From: an uncultured bacterium
GTDB taxonomy: Bacteria > Bacillota > Clostridia > Lachnospirales > Lachnospiraceae
Assembly (NCBI GenBank): GCA_948467735.1
Contig: CAOKFN010000006.1
Span: 1-64,000, forward strand
Direction: 5' to 3'
DNA: 64,000 bases
In this document: one piece after another, positions 54,112 through 62,960 of the stretch
How the letters are laid out: every line of letters begins with the position of its first letter
Numbering within the stretch: position 1 is the stretch's first letter
The notes under the pieces: model-generated
Databases searched by the model: none
What the model saw: the letters and a program-made list of their open reading frames with translations, nothing else
Told to the model about the DNA's origin: nothing
Made by a program: the position numbers and the translations under genes

Positions 54112-54813
54112 TCACACATTTTGAAAATAATAGCCCACACCCCATTTTGTAATGACAAATTTTGGTTCGCTGGGATTTGGTTCGATTTTCTCCCGAAGCC
54201 GCCTGATATGTACATCCACCGTCCGCACATCCCCCGGATAATCCGCGCCCCACACCAGCTGCAAAAGACTCTCGCGGCTGTATACTTTATCAGGATTGAG
54301 CATTAACAGCTCCAATACTTCAAACTCTTTGGCAGTCAGGCCGATCTCTTTTCCGGAGATAAAAGCCCTCCGCCCTTCACAGTCCAGACGCACATCGCCG
54401 CATTCCACAGCCTTCGCCGCCGGAGCTTCCCCCATGATACGCCTCGGCTCCGTCCGGCGCATAATTGCTTTGATACGTGCCTTTACCTCCAAAATATTAA
54501 AGGGCTTGGTAATGTAATCGTCCGCGCCATATTCCAGTCCCAGAATTTTGTCCATATCATCCCCCTTTGCGGTAAGCATGATAATGGGCACCGAAGAAAA
54601 CTCACGGATCTGCTGGCAGACTTCAAAGCCGGTGAGCTTTGGCAGCATCACATCCAAAAGTATAATATCATACTGATGATTACGGGCATATTCCAATGCT
54701 TCCTCTCCGTCGTAAGCGCAGTCAACTTCCATTTCATCCTGCTCCAAGCTGAAACGGATCCCTTTCACAATCAGCTTCTCATCATCCACTACCAAAGCTC
54801 TCTTCCAAGCCAT
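54112..54813 (-). CDS. OmpR-family response regulator
   Basis: This 233-residue protein has a receiver (ALVVDDEKLIVKGIRF; Asp in IILLDVMLPKLTGF; IMLTAKGDDMDK; ITKPFNILEV) and a winged helix (IGLTAKEFEVLELLMLN, VRTVDVHIRRLREKI). It is close to WalR/PhoP types. GAGGG lies 8 nt before the ATG at 54813, which follows the comEA stop by 11 bp, so the two are co-transcribed. Confidence 0.9.
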   Translation of the reverse strand: MAWKRALVVDDEKLIVKGIRFSLEQDEMEVDCAYDGEEALEYARNHQYDIILLDVMLPKLTGFEVCQQIREFSSVPIIMLTAKGDDMDKILGLEYGADDYITKPFNILEVKARIKAIMRRTEPRRIMGEAPAAKAVECGDVRLDCEGRRAFISGKEIGLTAKEFEVLELLMLNPDKVYSRESLLQLVWGADYPGDVRTVDVHIRRLREKIEPNPSEPKFVITKWGVGYYFQNV

Positions 54814-54824
54814 ACAAAATTCCC

Positions 54825-55577
54825 TCACTTAACTGTTATTTTATCCCGGATTTTCTCATACACATGCGTCTTGATGCCGGATACCTTCATAATATCCTCA
54901 CAGGATGCAAAATCGCCGTTTTTCTCTCGAAAAGAAATGATATCTCTCGCTCTGCTTTCTCCGATTCCGGGCAGGGTCGCAAGCGCCGCGGCGTCGGCGG
55001 TATTGATATTCACAAGGCCGGCCGTCTGTCCCGCATCGGGAGATTGTCCAAAGCCGCCGACATAATTTGGCTCGAGCTCCTGATTCCAGCGATATGCTCC
55101 GGCATTTGGGCCTTTTGGCTCCTCCGCCTCCTCTATGGTGGGAAAATACAGCATCTGGCCGTCTTCTATCCAATCCGCCAGATTCACCGCCTGCACTGCC
55201 GCATCCGGGGCAAAGCCTCCCGCTTCCAGCAGGGCGTCCTCCACCCGGCTGCCCGCCGGAAGCTCCGCCACACAGGGAGAAATCACTGCGCCGCATACAT
55301 ACACGCGGATAAGCGTTTCATCCGGCATCTGTTCCGAGAGCTGCTGTTTGGAATTTTCCTGCCGCTCCGCGTTTTGCAGCAATTCCGAATGTTCCAGTCC
55401 GACAGGACGGTTTTCATCAAACGCTTCTTTCGGCTTCTGCTCTTTGGCACCGATGATAATGGTTTCTCCCGTACCCGCATATCCGCAGCCCCATAGCAGC
55501 GCAGACAGAAATAAGCCGCCTGCAGCAGCCGATATCGTTTTCCGGATATTATCTGTAAAGCCTTTTAATTTCATCAT
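54825..55577 (-). CDS. comEA: ComEA-like DNA-binding competence protein
   Basis: The protein has 250 residues. An N-terminal membrane/lipoprotein signal (LFLSALLWGCGYAG), an SLBB-like domain (IRVYVCGAVISPCVAELPAG) and a C-terminal helix-hairpin-helix pair (VNINTADAAALATLPGIGES) give the ComEA layout. It binds incoming double-stranded DNA outside the cell. Two ATGs are adjacent; the second (55574) has the better spacing from GAGGG. It is separated from comEC by the two-component genes, unlike the usual operon. Confidence 0.88.
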   Translation of the reverse strand: MMKLKGFTDNIRKTISAAAGGLFLSALLWGCGYAGTGETIIIGAKEQKPKEAFDENRPVGLEHSELLQNAERQENSKQQLSEQMPDETLIRVYVCGAVISPCVAELPAGSRVEDALLEAGGFAPDAAVQAVNLADWIEDGQMLYFPTIEEAEEPKGPNAGAYRWNQELEPNYVGGFGQSPDAGQTAGLVNINTADAAALATLPGIGESRARDIISFREKNGDFASCEDIMKVSGIKTHVYEKIRDKITVK

Positions 55578-55647
55578 AGTCCCTCTCTTTCTTCCTATTT
55601 TCCATATAAGAAATGAAAGGGATTGCCTCTCTATGCTGACTGTCTTT

Positions 55648-55676
55648 ATTGTATCGGAATCGTGGGATTTTTACAA
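55648..55676 (-). promoter_or_regulatory. SigA-type promoter candidate for comEA and the two-component operon
   Basis: On the minus strand TTGTAA (55671-55676), 17 bp, TACAAT (55648-55653). The -10 matches 5 of 6, the -35 4 of 6. Transcription would start about 65 nt upstream of the comEA start. Confidence 0.5.
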
Positions 55677-55731
55677 GGGGCTTTTTGCATAAATAATGTG
55701 TTAGTTTCCGCTTAATATTTTCCGTACCGGC

Positions 55732-55769
55732 GGAAAATATAAGAGTTCCGGAAAAATCTCCGAAACTCT
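55732..55769 (-). terminator. Terminator of the DMT-transporter gene
   Basis: An imperfect 10-bp stem (55742-55751 with 55760-55769, one mismatch) is followed on the minus strand by TTATATTTT. It lies 33 bp past the stop at 55802. Confidence 0.65.
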
Positions 55770-55801
55770 CCACTCTGTTTAAGATAACTCCAACCCTATT
55801 C

Positions 55802-56236
55802 TTACCGTTCCCATTTAAAGATAATAATTCCTGCAATCGCAACAGCCATTCCCAGCGCCTTCCTCCACTCCCAAGGCTGTTTCTCCACGCCGAACCATCC
55901 CAGAAGCTCAATCAGATAGGCCACCGCAAGCTGCGCCGTCACAATCAGCATCACGGCTTTGGCAGGCCCCAGCATATCCATGCTCTTAATCACCGTATAA
56001 GTAATAAAGGCTCCAATGGCTCCGCCCAGAAGCATGTATTTCGGCTGGACTTGAAAAACCTTCATGAGACTGCTTCTGTCCACGCAGAGCCATGCGCCAA
56101 GGCAGACAAAAAGCGCCGTCAGCTGGACAAAGGCGCTTGCCGCCCAAGTGCTGGACGCCTTCGTCACCTGTGTATTAAACACGCCCTGTATGCTCATCAG
56201 CGCTCCCGAAATCAATGCGATAAAAAGTCCGATCAT
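55802..56236 (-). CDS. DMT-family small transporter (YdcZ/DUF606 type)
   Basis: The protein has 144 residues and four or five membrane segments, starting GLFIALISGALMSIQGVFN, with ASAFVQLTALFVCLGAWL and ALGMAVAIAGIIIF at the end. It matches the DUF606 (PF04657) family of inner-membrane DMT-type proteins. Substrate is unknown. AAGGTGG lies 6 nt before the ATG. It has its own promoter at 56359-56386. Confidence 0.8.
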   Translation of the reverse strand: MIGLFIALISGALMSIQGVFNTQVTKASSTWAASAFVQLTALFVCLGAWLCVDRSSLMKVFQVQPKYMLLGGAIGAFITYTVIKSMDMLGPAKAVMLIVTAQLAVAYLIELLGWFGVEKQPWEWRKALGMAVAIAGIIIFKWER

Positions 56237-56277
56237 AAGAATCCACCTTTCTATTTATATACCCTCTGCCGCCAAGT

Positions 56278-56309
56278 TGAAAGCGCTCTCTCTGCTTCAT
56301 GCGCTTTCA
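56278..56309. repeat. 9-bp inverted repeat in the leader of the DMT-transporter gene
   Basis: TGAAAGCGC (56278-56286) pairs with GCGCTTTCA (56301-56309). It lies about 45-75 nt downstream of the expected start of transcription and could be an operator or RNA hairpin. No T run follows. Confidence 0.55.
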
Positions 56310-56358
56310 CACAAAATCCCTGCAGCGTATAACTGAAGTGTATCCTATCATCGGAAAT

Positions 56359-56386
56359 TTTATACGTTTCCTCTATACAATGTGAA
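56359..56386 (-). promoter_or_regulatory. SigA-type promoter candidate for the DMT-transporter gene
   Basis: On the minus strand TTCACA (56381-56386), 16 bp, TATAAA (56359-56364). Each matches consensus at 5 of 6 positions. It lies in the 171-bp gap after the solute-binding protein gene. Confidence 0.6.
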
Positions 56387-56407
56387 TCATCAAATCCTCA
56401 TCGAAAA

Positions 56408-57799
56408 TTACCGCACCTGTATCATCATATCGTCCTCCAGTTCTCTCACCAATTCCGCCACATCCGCTCCATTCCAAATTTTTGAAAACAGGCTTTCCAG
56501 CTGCATCCAGAAATTTGCCGTCTCCATCATTTTCGGCAGGGGGCGGCTGTCCGCGTATTCCGATTTAAAAACCTGCAGCGCCTCGTTATCCTTGTCCGCA
56601 TTCAGATTCGCGGATACTCTCCCCGTCCTGCCGTATAGCTCCTCCGCGCATTCCTCCGCCAGATATGCCGCAAAACTGTTGGCCAGCGCCTTGTGGCGGG
56701 AATATCCGTTAATCGCGATGACATTCGTCACCGACATGGAGCGGGCTGACAGAGTCTCGCTCACCTTGGGCATCCGGGCAATACCGTATTCAAACTCAAA
56801 AAGTCCCTCTGCCTTCGCATCCTCCAGTCTTTTTACCACATCCGTAGTGGCAATCGTGAACACGGTCTTCCCCTCACAGAAATCCATCATCACAGATTCA
56901 TAATCCACGTTATCCGACTCAATATAGAAAAACTGATTCAGCTCTTTGTAGACTTCAAGACATTGAATGGTTTCAGGATTGTTAATGTCAATCTCCGCCG
57001 GGTCATCACCGGCTTCTCCGCCCACAGTCATATAATTTCCCACAAACCAGTAATTATAGAAAATGTCCGATACATCCCACTTAAGGATGCCTTCCACCCC
57101 CGCGGAAACGTCAAAAGTATACGCGATATTTAAAATATCTTCTATTTTTGAAGGAATTGCATTGCCAAAGTACTCTTCTGTCTTCGCCGCAAGCAGGGCT
57201 TCGTCCACAGGGATTCCTTCCTGACTAACCTCCGCCCCCTCTTCGCCGCCTTGAAGCTCCCTCCACGCCATCTGTTCCGCCCATTGGCGCAGATAGGTCT
57301 TATTGTATACAAGAGCGCTTGTTTCAAAAAACAGAGGATATCCTATGAGCTTGTCCTTGTAGGCCGCCGCTGACAACGCCGCTTTCGGGAAATACTTCTC
57401 ATTGCAGACCCCCGCCGCATCCTGAATTCGAGCCGCCAGCCCCGCAAGATACGCCTTTTCCAAAAAGTCATGGCTCACGATATAAGCGTCCGGCATCTGC
57501 TGAGAATGCCCGGAATCCAAGGACGCCCGGCTGACAGCCTCCAAATATTCATTTTCGGATACCAGCTTAGGGAACACGCGGACGCCTTCCCTCTCCCCGA
57601 AGGCAACCGCCGCGCTGTTAAGAAAATTCGTCAGGCTTTCATCGGAATACCAGAAATGAATGGTTTCCTTCTGTCCGAAAAAAGTGATGGGCGCTTCCGT
57701 TTCCTCCGTTTCGCCCATACCCCAAATACTTCCGCAGAAAACAGAAGCAGCCATCACCACCACGGCTGCCGCTGCACTCAATCTTTTTTTAAACCGCAT
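56408..57799 (-). CDS. Orphan ABC-type extracellular solute-binding protein
   Basis: This protein of 463 residues is a family-1-type binding protein: signal peptide (LSAAAAVVVMAASVFCG, with a possible lipobox Cys), then ETIHFWYSDESLTNFLN, a DAYIVSHDFLEKAYLAGL stretch, GYPLFFETSALVYNK (the ligand-binding core), and FAAYLAEECAEEL near the end. No permease or ATPase gene is adjacent. GGGAG precedes the ATG at 57799, which overlaps the argD end by 11 bp. Its position suggests a link to arginine or its precursors; ligand unknown. Confidence 0.75.
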   Translation of the reverse strand: MRFKKRLSAAAAVVVMAASVFCGSIWGMGETEETEAPITFFGQKETIHFWYSDESLTNFLNSAAVAFGEREGVRVFPKLVSENEYLEAVSRASLDSGHSQQMPDAYIVSHDFLEKAYLAGLAARIQDAAGVCNEKYFPKAALSAAAYKDKLIGYPLFFETSALVYNKTYLRQWAEQMAWRELQGGEEGAEVSQEGIPVDEALLAAKTEEYFGNAIPSKIEDILNIAYTFDVSAGVEGILKWDVSDIFYNYWFVGNYMTVGGEAGDDPAEIDINNPETIQCLEVYKELNQFFYIESDNVDYESVMMDFCEGKTVFTIATTDVVKRLEDAKAEGLFEFEYGIARMPKVSETLSARSMSVTNVIAINGYSRHKALANSFAAYLAEECAEELYGRTGRVSANLNADKDNEALQVFKSEYADSRPLPKMMETANFWMQLESLFSKIWNGADVAELVRELEDDMMIQVR

Positions 57800-58991
57800 A
57801 TAAACTCCCAATGGAATTATCCAAAATCGCAATCATCTCATCTACATTTTCCTTTGAAATAATAAGGGGAGGCACAAATCGAATAATATTCGTCCCCGCA
57901 TTAATCAAAACCAGCCCCCGCTCCAAAGCGCAGTGAATGATATCGCCCACAGGACGGTCAAACACCAGCCCCTGCATAAGCCCCACGCCCCGGCGCTCTA
58001 TAATGCAGTCATATTTGTCCTTAAGCTCCGAAAGCCGCCCTTCCAGATAGGGAGCCGTTTCCCTTACCTTTTCTATTATATGGTTCTTTTCAAATAAATC
58101 AAGTACTTTTTCGACTGCCGCACAGCAAAGAGGATTCCCCCCGTATGTGGTGCCATGATCCCCGGCCGCAAGGGATTTCTCCCCCACCTTTTCCGTCATC
58201 AAAAACGCCCCCACGGGAACGCCGCAGCCAAGGGCCTTCGCCGTAGTCATAATGTCGGGCTTTACGCCATAGCGCTGCCACGCGAACATATAGCCTGTCC
58301 GTCCCATGCCGCACTGAATTTCGTCTAAGATAAGCAGAATGTCCCTCTCGTCACAGAGCGCTCTCACTTCTTTCAGGAAACCCTCCTCGGCAGGCATCAT
58401 GCCGCCCTCTCCCTGAACTGTCTCCATGATGACGGCACAGGTTTTATCTGTAATCTGTCTCTTCACACTCTCAATATCGTTCAAATCTGCAAAACGGATA
58501 TTCCCGATCAAAGGCTCAAACGGCTCCCTGTATTTGGGATTTCCCGTCACCGACAAAGCTCCCATGGTTCTGCCATGAAACGAATGGTTCATGGCTATGA
58601 TTTCATGATCCGTCCCCCCGTCCTTTAGATAAGCATATTTGCGGGCCGCCTTGATGGCTCCCTCAACGGCCTCGGCGCCGGAATTGGTAAAAAACACTCT
58701 GTCCATGCCGGAAACCGCTTTTATTTTCTTAGCGGCATTCACGGCGGGCACATTATAGTAATAATTGGAGGTATGAATGAGCTTGTCAATCTGTGCCTTC
58801 AAGGCGTCATTATATTCCTCATTATGATACCCAAGGGCAAACACGGCGATTCCTGCCACAAAATCAAGATATCTTTTCCCCTCTATGTCATAGAGGCAGA
58901 CGCCCTCGCCCTTATCGAAAACAATCTGATATCGATTATAGGTATGAAGCAGCGCTTTCTCCGCTTCTTCAATGTATTCCTTCATATTCAT
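57789..58991 (-). CDS. argD: Acetylornithine aminotransferase
   Basis: The protein has 400 residues and is a class-III PLP aminotransferase: FFTNSGAEAVEGAIKAARK, NHSFHGRTMGALSVTG, ILDEIQCGMGRTG and the PLP Lys in TTAKALGCGVPVGAF. It makes N-acetylornithine from N-acetylglutamate semialdehyde. GGAG lies 7 nt before the ATG. It is the fifth gene of the arg operon counting from argC. Confidence 0.93.
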   Translation of the reverse strand: MNMKEYIEEAEKALLHTYNRYQIVFDKGEGVCLYDIEGKRYLDFVAGIAVFALGYHNEEYNDALKAQIDKLIHTSNYYYNVPAVNAAKKIKAVSGMDRVFFTNSGAEAVEGAIKAARKYAYLKDGGTDHEIIAMNHSFHGRTMGALSVTGNPKYREPFEPLIGNIRFADLNDIESVKRQITDKTCAVIMETVQGEGGMMPAEEGFLKEVRALCDERDILLILDEIQCGMGRTGYMFAWQRYGVKPDIMTTAKALGCGVPVGAFLMTEKVGEKSLAAGDHGTTYGGNPLCCAAVEKVLDLFEKNHIIEKVRETAPYLEGRLSELKDKYDCIIERRGVGLMQGLVFDRPVGDIIHCALERGLVLINAGTNIIRFVPPLIISKENVDEMIAILDNSIGSLYAV

Positions 58992-59060
58992 GATAATACT
59001 CCTTATCTTATACCGCCCTCCGGCCGCAGGTGCGATTCTCCGCCCCGCTCCATCAACGTC

Positions 59061-59136
59061 TAATCATGCTGATACAGCCCCCGCTCCTCGTCGTCCATTA
59101 ATCCTGCTGATACAGCCCCCACTCCTCGTCATCCAT
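59061..59136. repeat. 38-bp tandem duplication of the argB 3' end
   Basis: The sequences at 59061-59098 and 59099-59136 differ at four positions. The right copy holds the last codons and stop of argB; the left copy lies just after it and would still read MDDEERGLYQHD-stop. It is a decayed second copy of the gene end. Confidence 0.88.
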
Positions 59137-59997
59137 GATTGCCGTGCCGATTCCCTGTCTGGTGAATATCTCCAGAAGCAGGCAGTGAGGGATTCTGCCG
59201 TCCAAGATATGGACGCGCTTTACGCCGTTGCGGACGGCCGAAATACAGCTGTTGAGCTTTGGCAGCATGCCGCCGCCGATAAATCCGTCCGAGACAAGCT
59301 CCTCCGCCTGCGCTGCGGAAAGTCTGGAAATAAAACTGGACTTGTCATTGATATCCTTGTAAAGTCCCTCGATATCCGTCAAAAACGCCAGTTTCTCCGC
59401 ATCCACCGCCTTGGCGATGGCGCAGGCCGCATCGTCGGCATTGATATTATAGGTCTGGAATTTTTCATCCAGTCCAATGGGCGCCACAATGGGAAGAAAA
59501 TCCTTCTCCAATAAATCATAGAGGACCTTGGGGTTGACCTCCGTAATCTCGCCCACAAATCCGATATCCTGTCCGTCGGCATACTTTTTCTCCACCTGCA
59601 GAAGACCTCCGTCCTTGCCGCTGATCCCCACTGCTTTTACCCCCAGCTCCTGTACCATGGTAACTAGGTTTTTATTTACCTTGTTCAGCACCATTTCTGC
59701 GATTTCCATGGTTTCATCGTCAGTGACCCGCAGGCCTCCCACAAACTTGGCTTCTTTTCCGACCTTACCCACCCATCGGCTGATTTCCCTGCCGCCTCCG
59801 TGGACGATAATGGGCTTAAAGCCAACCAGTTTTAAAAGCGTCACATCTTTGATGACATTTTTTTGAAGCTCCTCATTGCTCATGGCGCTGCCGCCGTATT
59901 TGACCACAATAATCTTGCGGTTAAAACGCTGAATATAGGGAAGCGCTTCTATTAAAACTTCCGCCTTCTGCAGAACCTTTTCCATATCCTTCTCCAT
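59098..59997 (-). CDS. argB: Acetylglutamate kinase
   Basis: The protein has 299 residues. IIVVKYGGSAMSNEELQ, IVHGGGREISRWV, GLRVTDDETMEIAEMVL and NINADDAACAIAKAV mark the kinase. The extended N-terminal helix (LQKAEVLIEALPYIQRF) is the type seen in arginine-sensitive hexameric enzymes, so feedback inhibition by arginine is likely. AGAAG lies before the ATG at 59997. The end of the gene carries a tandem duplication. Confidence 0.94.
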   Translation of the reverse strand: MEKDMEKVLQKAEVLIEALPYIQRFNRKIIVVKYGGSAMSNEELQKNVIKDVTLLKLVGFKPIIVHGGGREISRWVGKVGKEAKFVGGLRVTDDETMEIAEMVLNKVNKNLVTMVQELGVKAVGISGKDGGLLQVEKKYADGQDIGFVGEITEVNPKVLYDLLEKDFLPIVAPIGLDEKFQTYNINADDAACAIAKAVDAEKLAFLTDIEGLYKDINDKSSFISRLSAAQAEELVSDGFIGGGMLPKLNSCISAVRNGVKRVHILDGRIPHCLLLEIFTRQGIGTAIMDDEEWGLYQQD

Positions 59998-60028
59998 AAC
60001 CGTTCTTCTTTCATCCTTTCATAACGTT

Positions 60029-61255
60029 CTAACTTCTATAATCCGCATTAATCTTCACATAATCATAGCTCAAATCACAGCCCCATGCAATGGCCTGCGC
60101 ATCTCCCCTATGCATGTCCGCCAGAATGGTTACTTCCGGATCAGAGAGAATCTTCGTGGCTTCCTCCTCGCTGAAATCTCTTGCCGTGCCTTCGCCGAAA
60201 ATATGAATTCTGCCGCTTTCGCTCTGGAAATAGAGGTCAACCTTCTCCGGATCAAATTTTGCCCCGGAATATCCCAGCGCACATAAAATCCTGCCAAAAT
60301 TAGCGTCGTGTCCGAATACCGCGGCTTTGGTCAGAGAGGAACAGATCACGGACTTGGCCAGAAGCCTTGCCTCTTCCTTATTGGCGGCGCCCACAACCCT
60401 CGCCTCAATCAAAGCGGTAGCGCCCTCTCCGTCCCCCGCCATTTTCCTTGCCAGATACGTGGTGACGACATGCAGGGCTTCGCGGAATACATCGTAATCC
60501 TCTCCCTCGGAAACAATCTCCTCATTGCCCGCAAGTCCGTTGGCCATAATCAGAAGAGTATCATTGGTGCTGGTATCGCCATCCACCGAGATCATATTAA
60601 AAGAATCCACCACGTCCTCCCTCAAAGCCTTTCCCAGCATCTCTTTGGAAATGCATGCGTCGGTGGTAAGAAATCCAAGCATGGTACACATATTGGGATG
60701 TATCATTCCCGACCCCTTGCACATGCCGCCCAAGGTAACGATCCTGCCCCCCAGAGTCATTTCCACCGCAATCTGCTTAGGCACCGTATCCGTGGTCATA
60801 ATGGCCTTGGCCGCATCCAAGCCCGCTTCCAGACCGTCCGCTTTCGCTGCCGCCAGCTTTTTGATGCCTTCCTTCATTTTATCCAAGGGAAGCTGCATGC
60901 CGATAACGCCCGTGGATGCCGTCAGCACTGCCTCCGCCGGAATGCCAAGCAGTTCCCCGGCCCATCTGCTCTCCGCCTCGCAGCAGTCCATGCCCTGTTT
61001 TCCCGTACAGGCATTGGCAATGCCGGAATTGACCACCACCGCCTGCACATAGGGGGATTCCTCCACAATTTTCTTATCCCAAAGCACCGGAGCCGCTTTT
61101 ACCACATTGGACGTAAAAGTGCCCGCGGCCCTGCATGGCGCCTCGCTGTACACCAGCGCCATATCCCTGCGGTTCTTGTATTTGATTCCTGCTTCCACTC
61201 CTGCCGCCCAAAAACCCTTTGCCGCAGTCACGCCGCCTTCTATCTGCTTTACCAT
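60029..61255 (-). CDS. argJ: Bifunctional glutamate N-acetyltransferase/ornithine acetyltransferase
   Basis: The protein has 408 residues. It is made as a precursor that cuts itself before the Thr in GDGEGATALIEARV. MISVDGDTSTNDT and the C-terminal TILADMHRGDAQA are typical. It transfers the acetyl group from acetylornithine to glutamate, so no separate acetylornithinase is needed. GGAG lies 7 nt before the ATG at 61255. Confidence 0.94.
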   Translation of the reverse strand: MVKQIEGGVTAAKGFWAAGVEAGIKYKNRRDMALVYSEAPCRAAGTFTSNVVKAAPVLWDKKIVEESPYVQAVVVNSGIANACTGKQGMDCCEAESRWAGELLGIPAEAVLTASTGVIGMQLPLDKMKEGIKKLAAAKADGLEAGLDAAKAIMTTDTVPKQIAVEMTLGGRIVTLGGMCKGSGMIHPNMCTMLGFLTTDACISKEMLGKALREDVVDSFNMISVDGDTSTNDTLLIMANGLAGNEEIVSEGEDYDVFREALHVVTTYLARKMAGDGEGATALIEARVVGAANKEEARLLAKSVICSSLTKAAVFGHDANFGRILCALGYSGAKFDPEKVDLYFQSESGRIHIFGEGTARDFSEEEATKILSDPEVTILADMHRGDAQAIAWGCDLSYDYVKINADYRS

Positions 61256-61290
61256 ATCTTTTCTCCTATTCCTCACAATTCTATACTTAA

Positions 61291-61752
61291 CTATTGATTG
61301 AATTCCGTAATATTGGCCTCGTTCAGCGTAAAATCATAATAATTCAAATCCTTCCGTTTTGTCCAGCCCACTTGATTCCAAAACGCATTTCCCACATCGT
61401 TTTTCGTAAAGGCAATCAAACTGACCTTGTTGATTCCCTCCTCTTTCAAGGCGTTCATACAGTACACCACCATGGCCTTGCCGATGCCGTTCCTGCGGAA
61501 ATCCTCTCTGACGCACACATGATACAGACAGCCCCTCCTGCCGTCATGGCCGCAGAGAATGCCTCCCACAATGGCGCCGTCCTCTGCCACGGCCACCACG
61601 CTGGACTCGGGATTTCTTCTAAGGAAGCGCTCCACCCCCTCCTTGGAATCGTCTATGCTTCGGATGCCAAAGCCCCGAATGGTCATCCACAGGGCGTAAA
61701 GTCCCTCATAATCTTCAATTTTCATCGTCCTGATCGTATATGCTTTTTTCAT
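61291..61752 (-). CDS. GNAT-family N-acetyltransferase in the arg operon
   Basis: This protein of 153 residues is a single GNAT domain: VGGILCGHDGRRGCLYHVCV, then the acetyl-CoA site REDFRRNGIGKAMV. It lies between argC and argJ. It could be an auxiliary N-acetylglutamate synthase that primes the cycle; this is inference from place only. GGAG precedes the ATG. Confidence 0.8.
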   Translation of the reverse strand: MKKAYTIRTMKIEDYEGLYALWMTIRGFGIRSIDDSKEGVERFLRRNPESSVVAVAEDGAIVGGILCGHDGRRGCLYHVCVREDFRRNGIGKAMVVYCMNALKEEGINKVSLIAFTKNDVGNAFWNQVGWTKRKDLNYYDFTLNEANITEFNQ

Positions 61753-61880
61753 CTCCGCTCCTGTCCGTACCCTATCCGCCGCATTTTATATTGCTTTTCC
61801 ATGATTTCTTTTCCATGGAAGCTTAACCAGTATACACCATTTCCCCCAAAAGGGCAACGATAATATCCCGTTACGAGCCA

Positions 61881-62939
61881 TTACGGGAAACAAGGCACCA
61901 ATTCCAGCCCCTCGCTCTCTTTCAGGCCAAACAGCAGGTTCATATTCTGCACCGCCTGTCCCGCGGCTCCTTTTACCAGATTATCCAGCGCCCCCATCAT
62001 TATAATGCGGCCGGTCCGCTCATCCACAACAAATCCCACATCCACATAATTGCTGCCCTCCACCCATTTTGTCTCGGGGCAGCAGCCCTTTTCCAGAACG
62101 CGGACAAATTTTTCTTTCTCATAATACCTGTCGTAAACCGCCTTAATCTCTTCCCATGAAGGAAGCGTGCCGTCGGCTTTTCTTTTCAGAGAAGCGTATT
62201 CCGTCACCAGAATCCCCCTGTTCATTGGTACCAGATGAGGAGTAAAATTGATGGTCACGCTGCAGTTTCCCGCATAGCCCAGCTGTTCCTCGATTTCCGG
62301 CGTATGACGATGATTGGCCACGCCGTAAGCCTTCATGTTTTCATTGACCTCGCAGAATAGATTGGGCACCTTTGCCCCCCGTCCAGCGCCGGAGGTTCCG
62401 GATTTCGCGTCCACAATCAGGGTATCCACATCAATCAGTCCCTCTTTGACCAAAGGATACGCCGTCAAAATCGAACAGGTGGTATAACAGCCCGGATTCG
62501 CTACCAGCCGGGTACTGCCGGTAATTTGGTTCCGGTTGATTTCACACAGCCCGTATACCGCCTCCGGAATAAACTGGGGGGATTTATGCTCAATACCATA
62601 CCACCGTTCATACACGGCGGCATCTTTTATGCGGTAATCTGCGGACAAATCCACTATTTTCACCTTCCGCAATATCTCCTCGGTCAGAATTCCCGCCAGA
62701 AAGCCTTGGGGCGTGGCGGTAAAAATCACATCCACCTGGTCTGCAAGCTCCGCAAGATTATCATCTCTGCACACATCTTCCACAATCTGAAAGAAATTCC
62801 GGTAAACCTCATAATATTTCTTGTCTATATAGCTGCGGGAACCGTACCAGACGATTTCCACCTCCCTGTGGTTTGCGAGAAGCCTTACCAGCTCTCCTCC
62901 CGCATAACCCGTCGCTCCGATAATGCCTGCCTTTATCAT
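61881..62939 (-). CDS. argC: N-acetyl-gamma-glutamyl-phosphate reductase
   Basis: The protein has 352 residues. It has GIIGATGYAGGELVRLL (NADP fold), the catalytic Cys in ANPGCYTTCSILTA, KSGTSGAGRGA and VANHRHTPEIEEQL. It reduces N-acetylglutamyl phosphate. It is the first gene of the arg operon. GAGG lies 8 nt before the ATG. Confidence 0.94.
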   Translation of the reverse strand: MIKAGIIGATGYAGGELVRLLANHREVEIVWYGSRSYIDKKYYEVYRNFFQIVEDVCRDDNLAELADQVDVIFTATPQGFLAGILTEEILRKVKIVDLSADYRIKDAAVYERWYGIEHKSPQFIPEAVYGLCEINRNQITGSTRLVANPGCYTTCSILTAYPLVKEGLIDVDTLIVDAKSGTSGAGRGAKVPNLFCEVNENMKAYGVANHRHTPEIEEQLGYAGNCSVTINFTPHLVPMNRGILVTEYASLKRKADGTLPSWEEIKAVYDRYYEKEKFVRVLEKGCCPETKWVEGSNYVDVGFVVDERTGRIIMMGALDNLVKGAAGQAVQNMNLLFGLKESEGLELVPCFP

Positions 62940-62960
62940 CCCTGTATCCTCTCTACTTTC

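Noticed and set aside
60740..62375. C6 runs in argJ and argC as further slippage tracts
   Set aside because: Runs of six are common by chance, lie in essential biosynthesis genes and are all in frame. Only runs of seven or more were counted.
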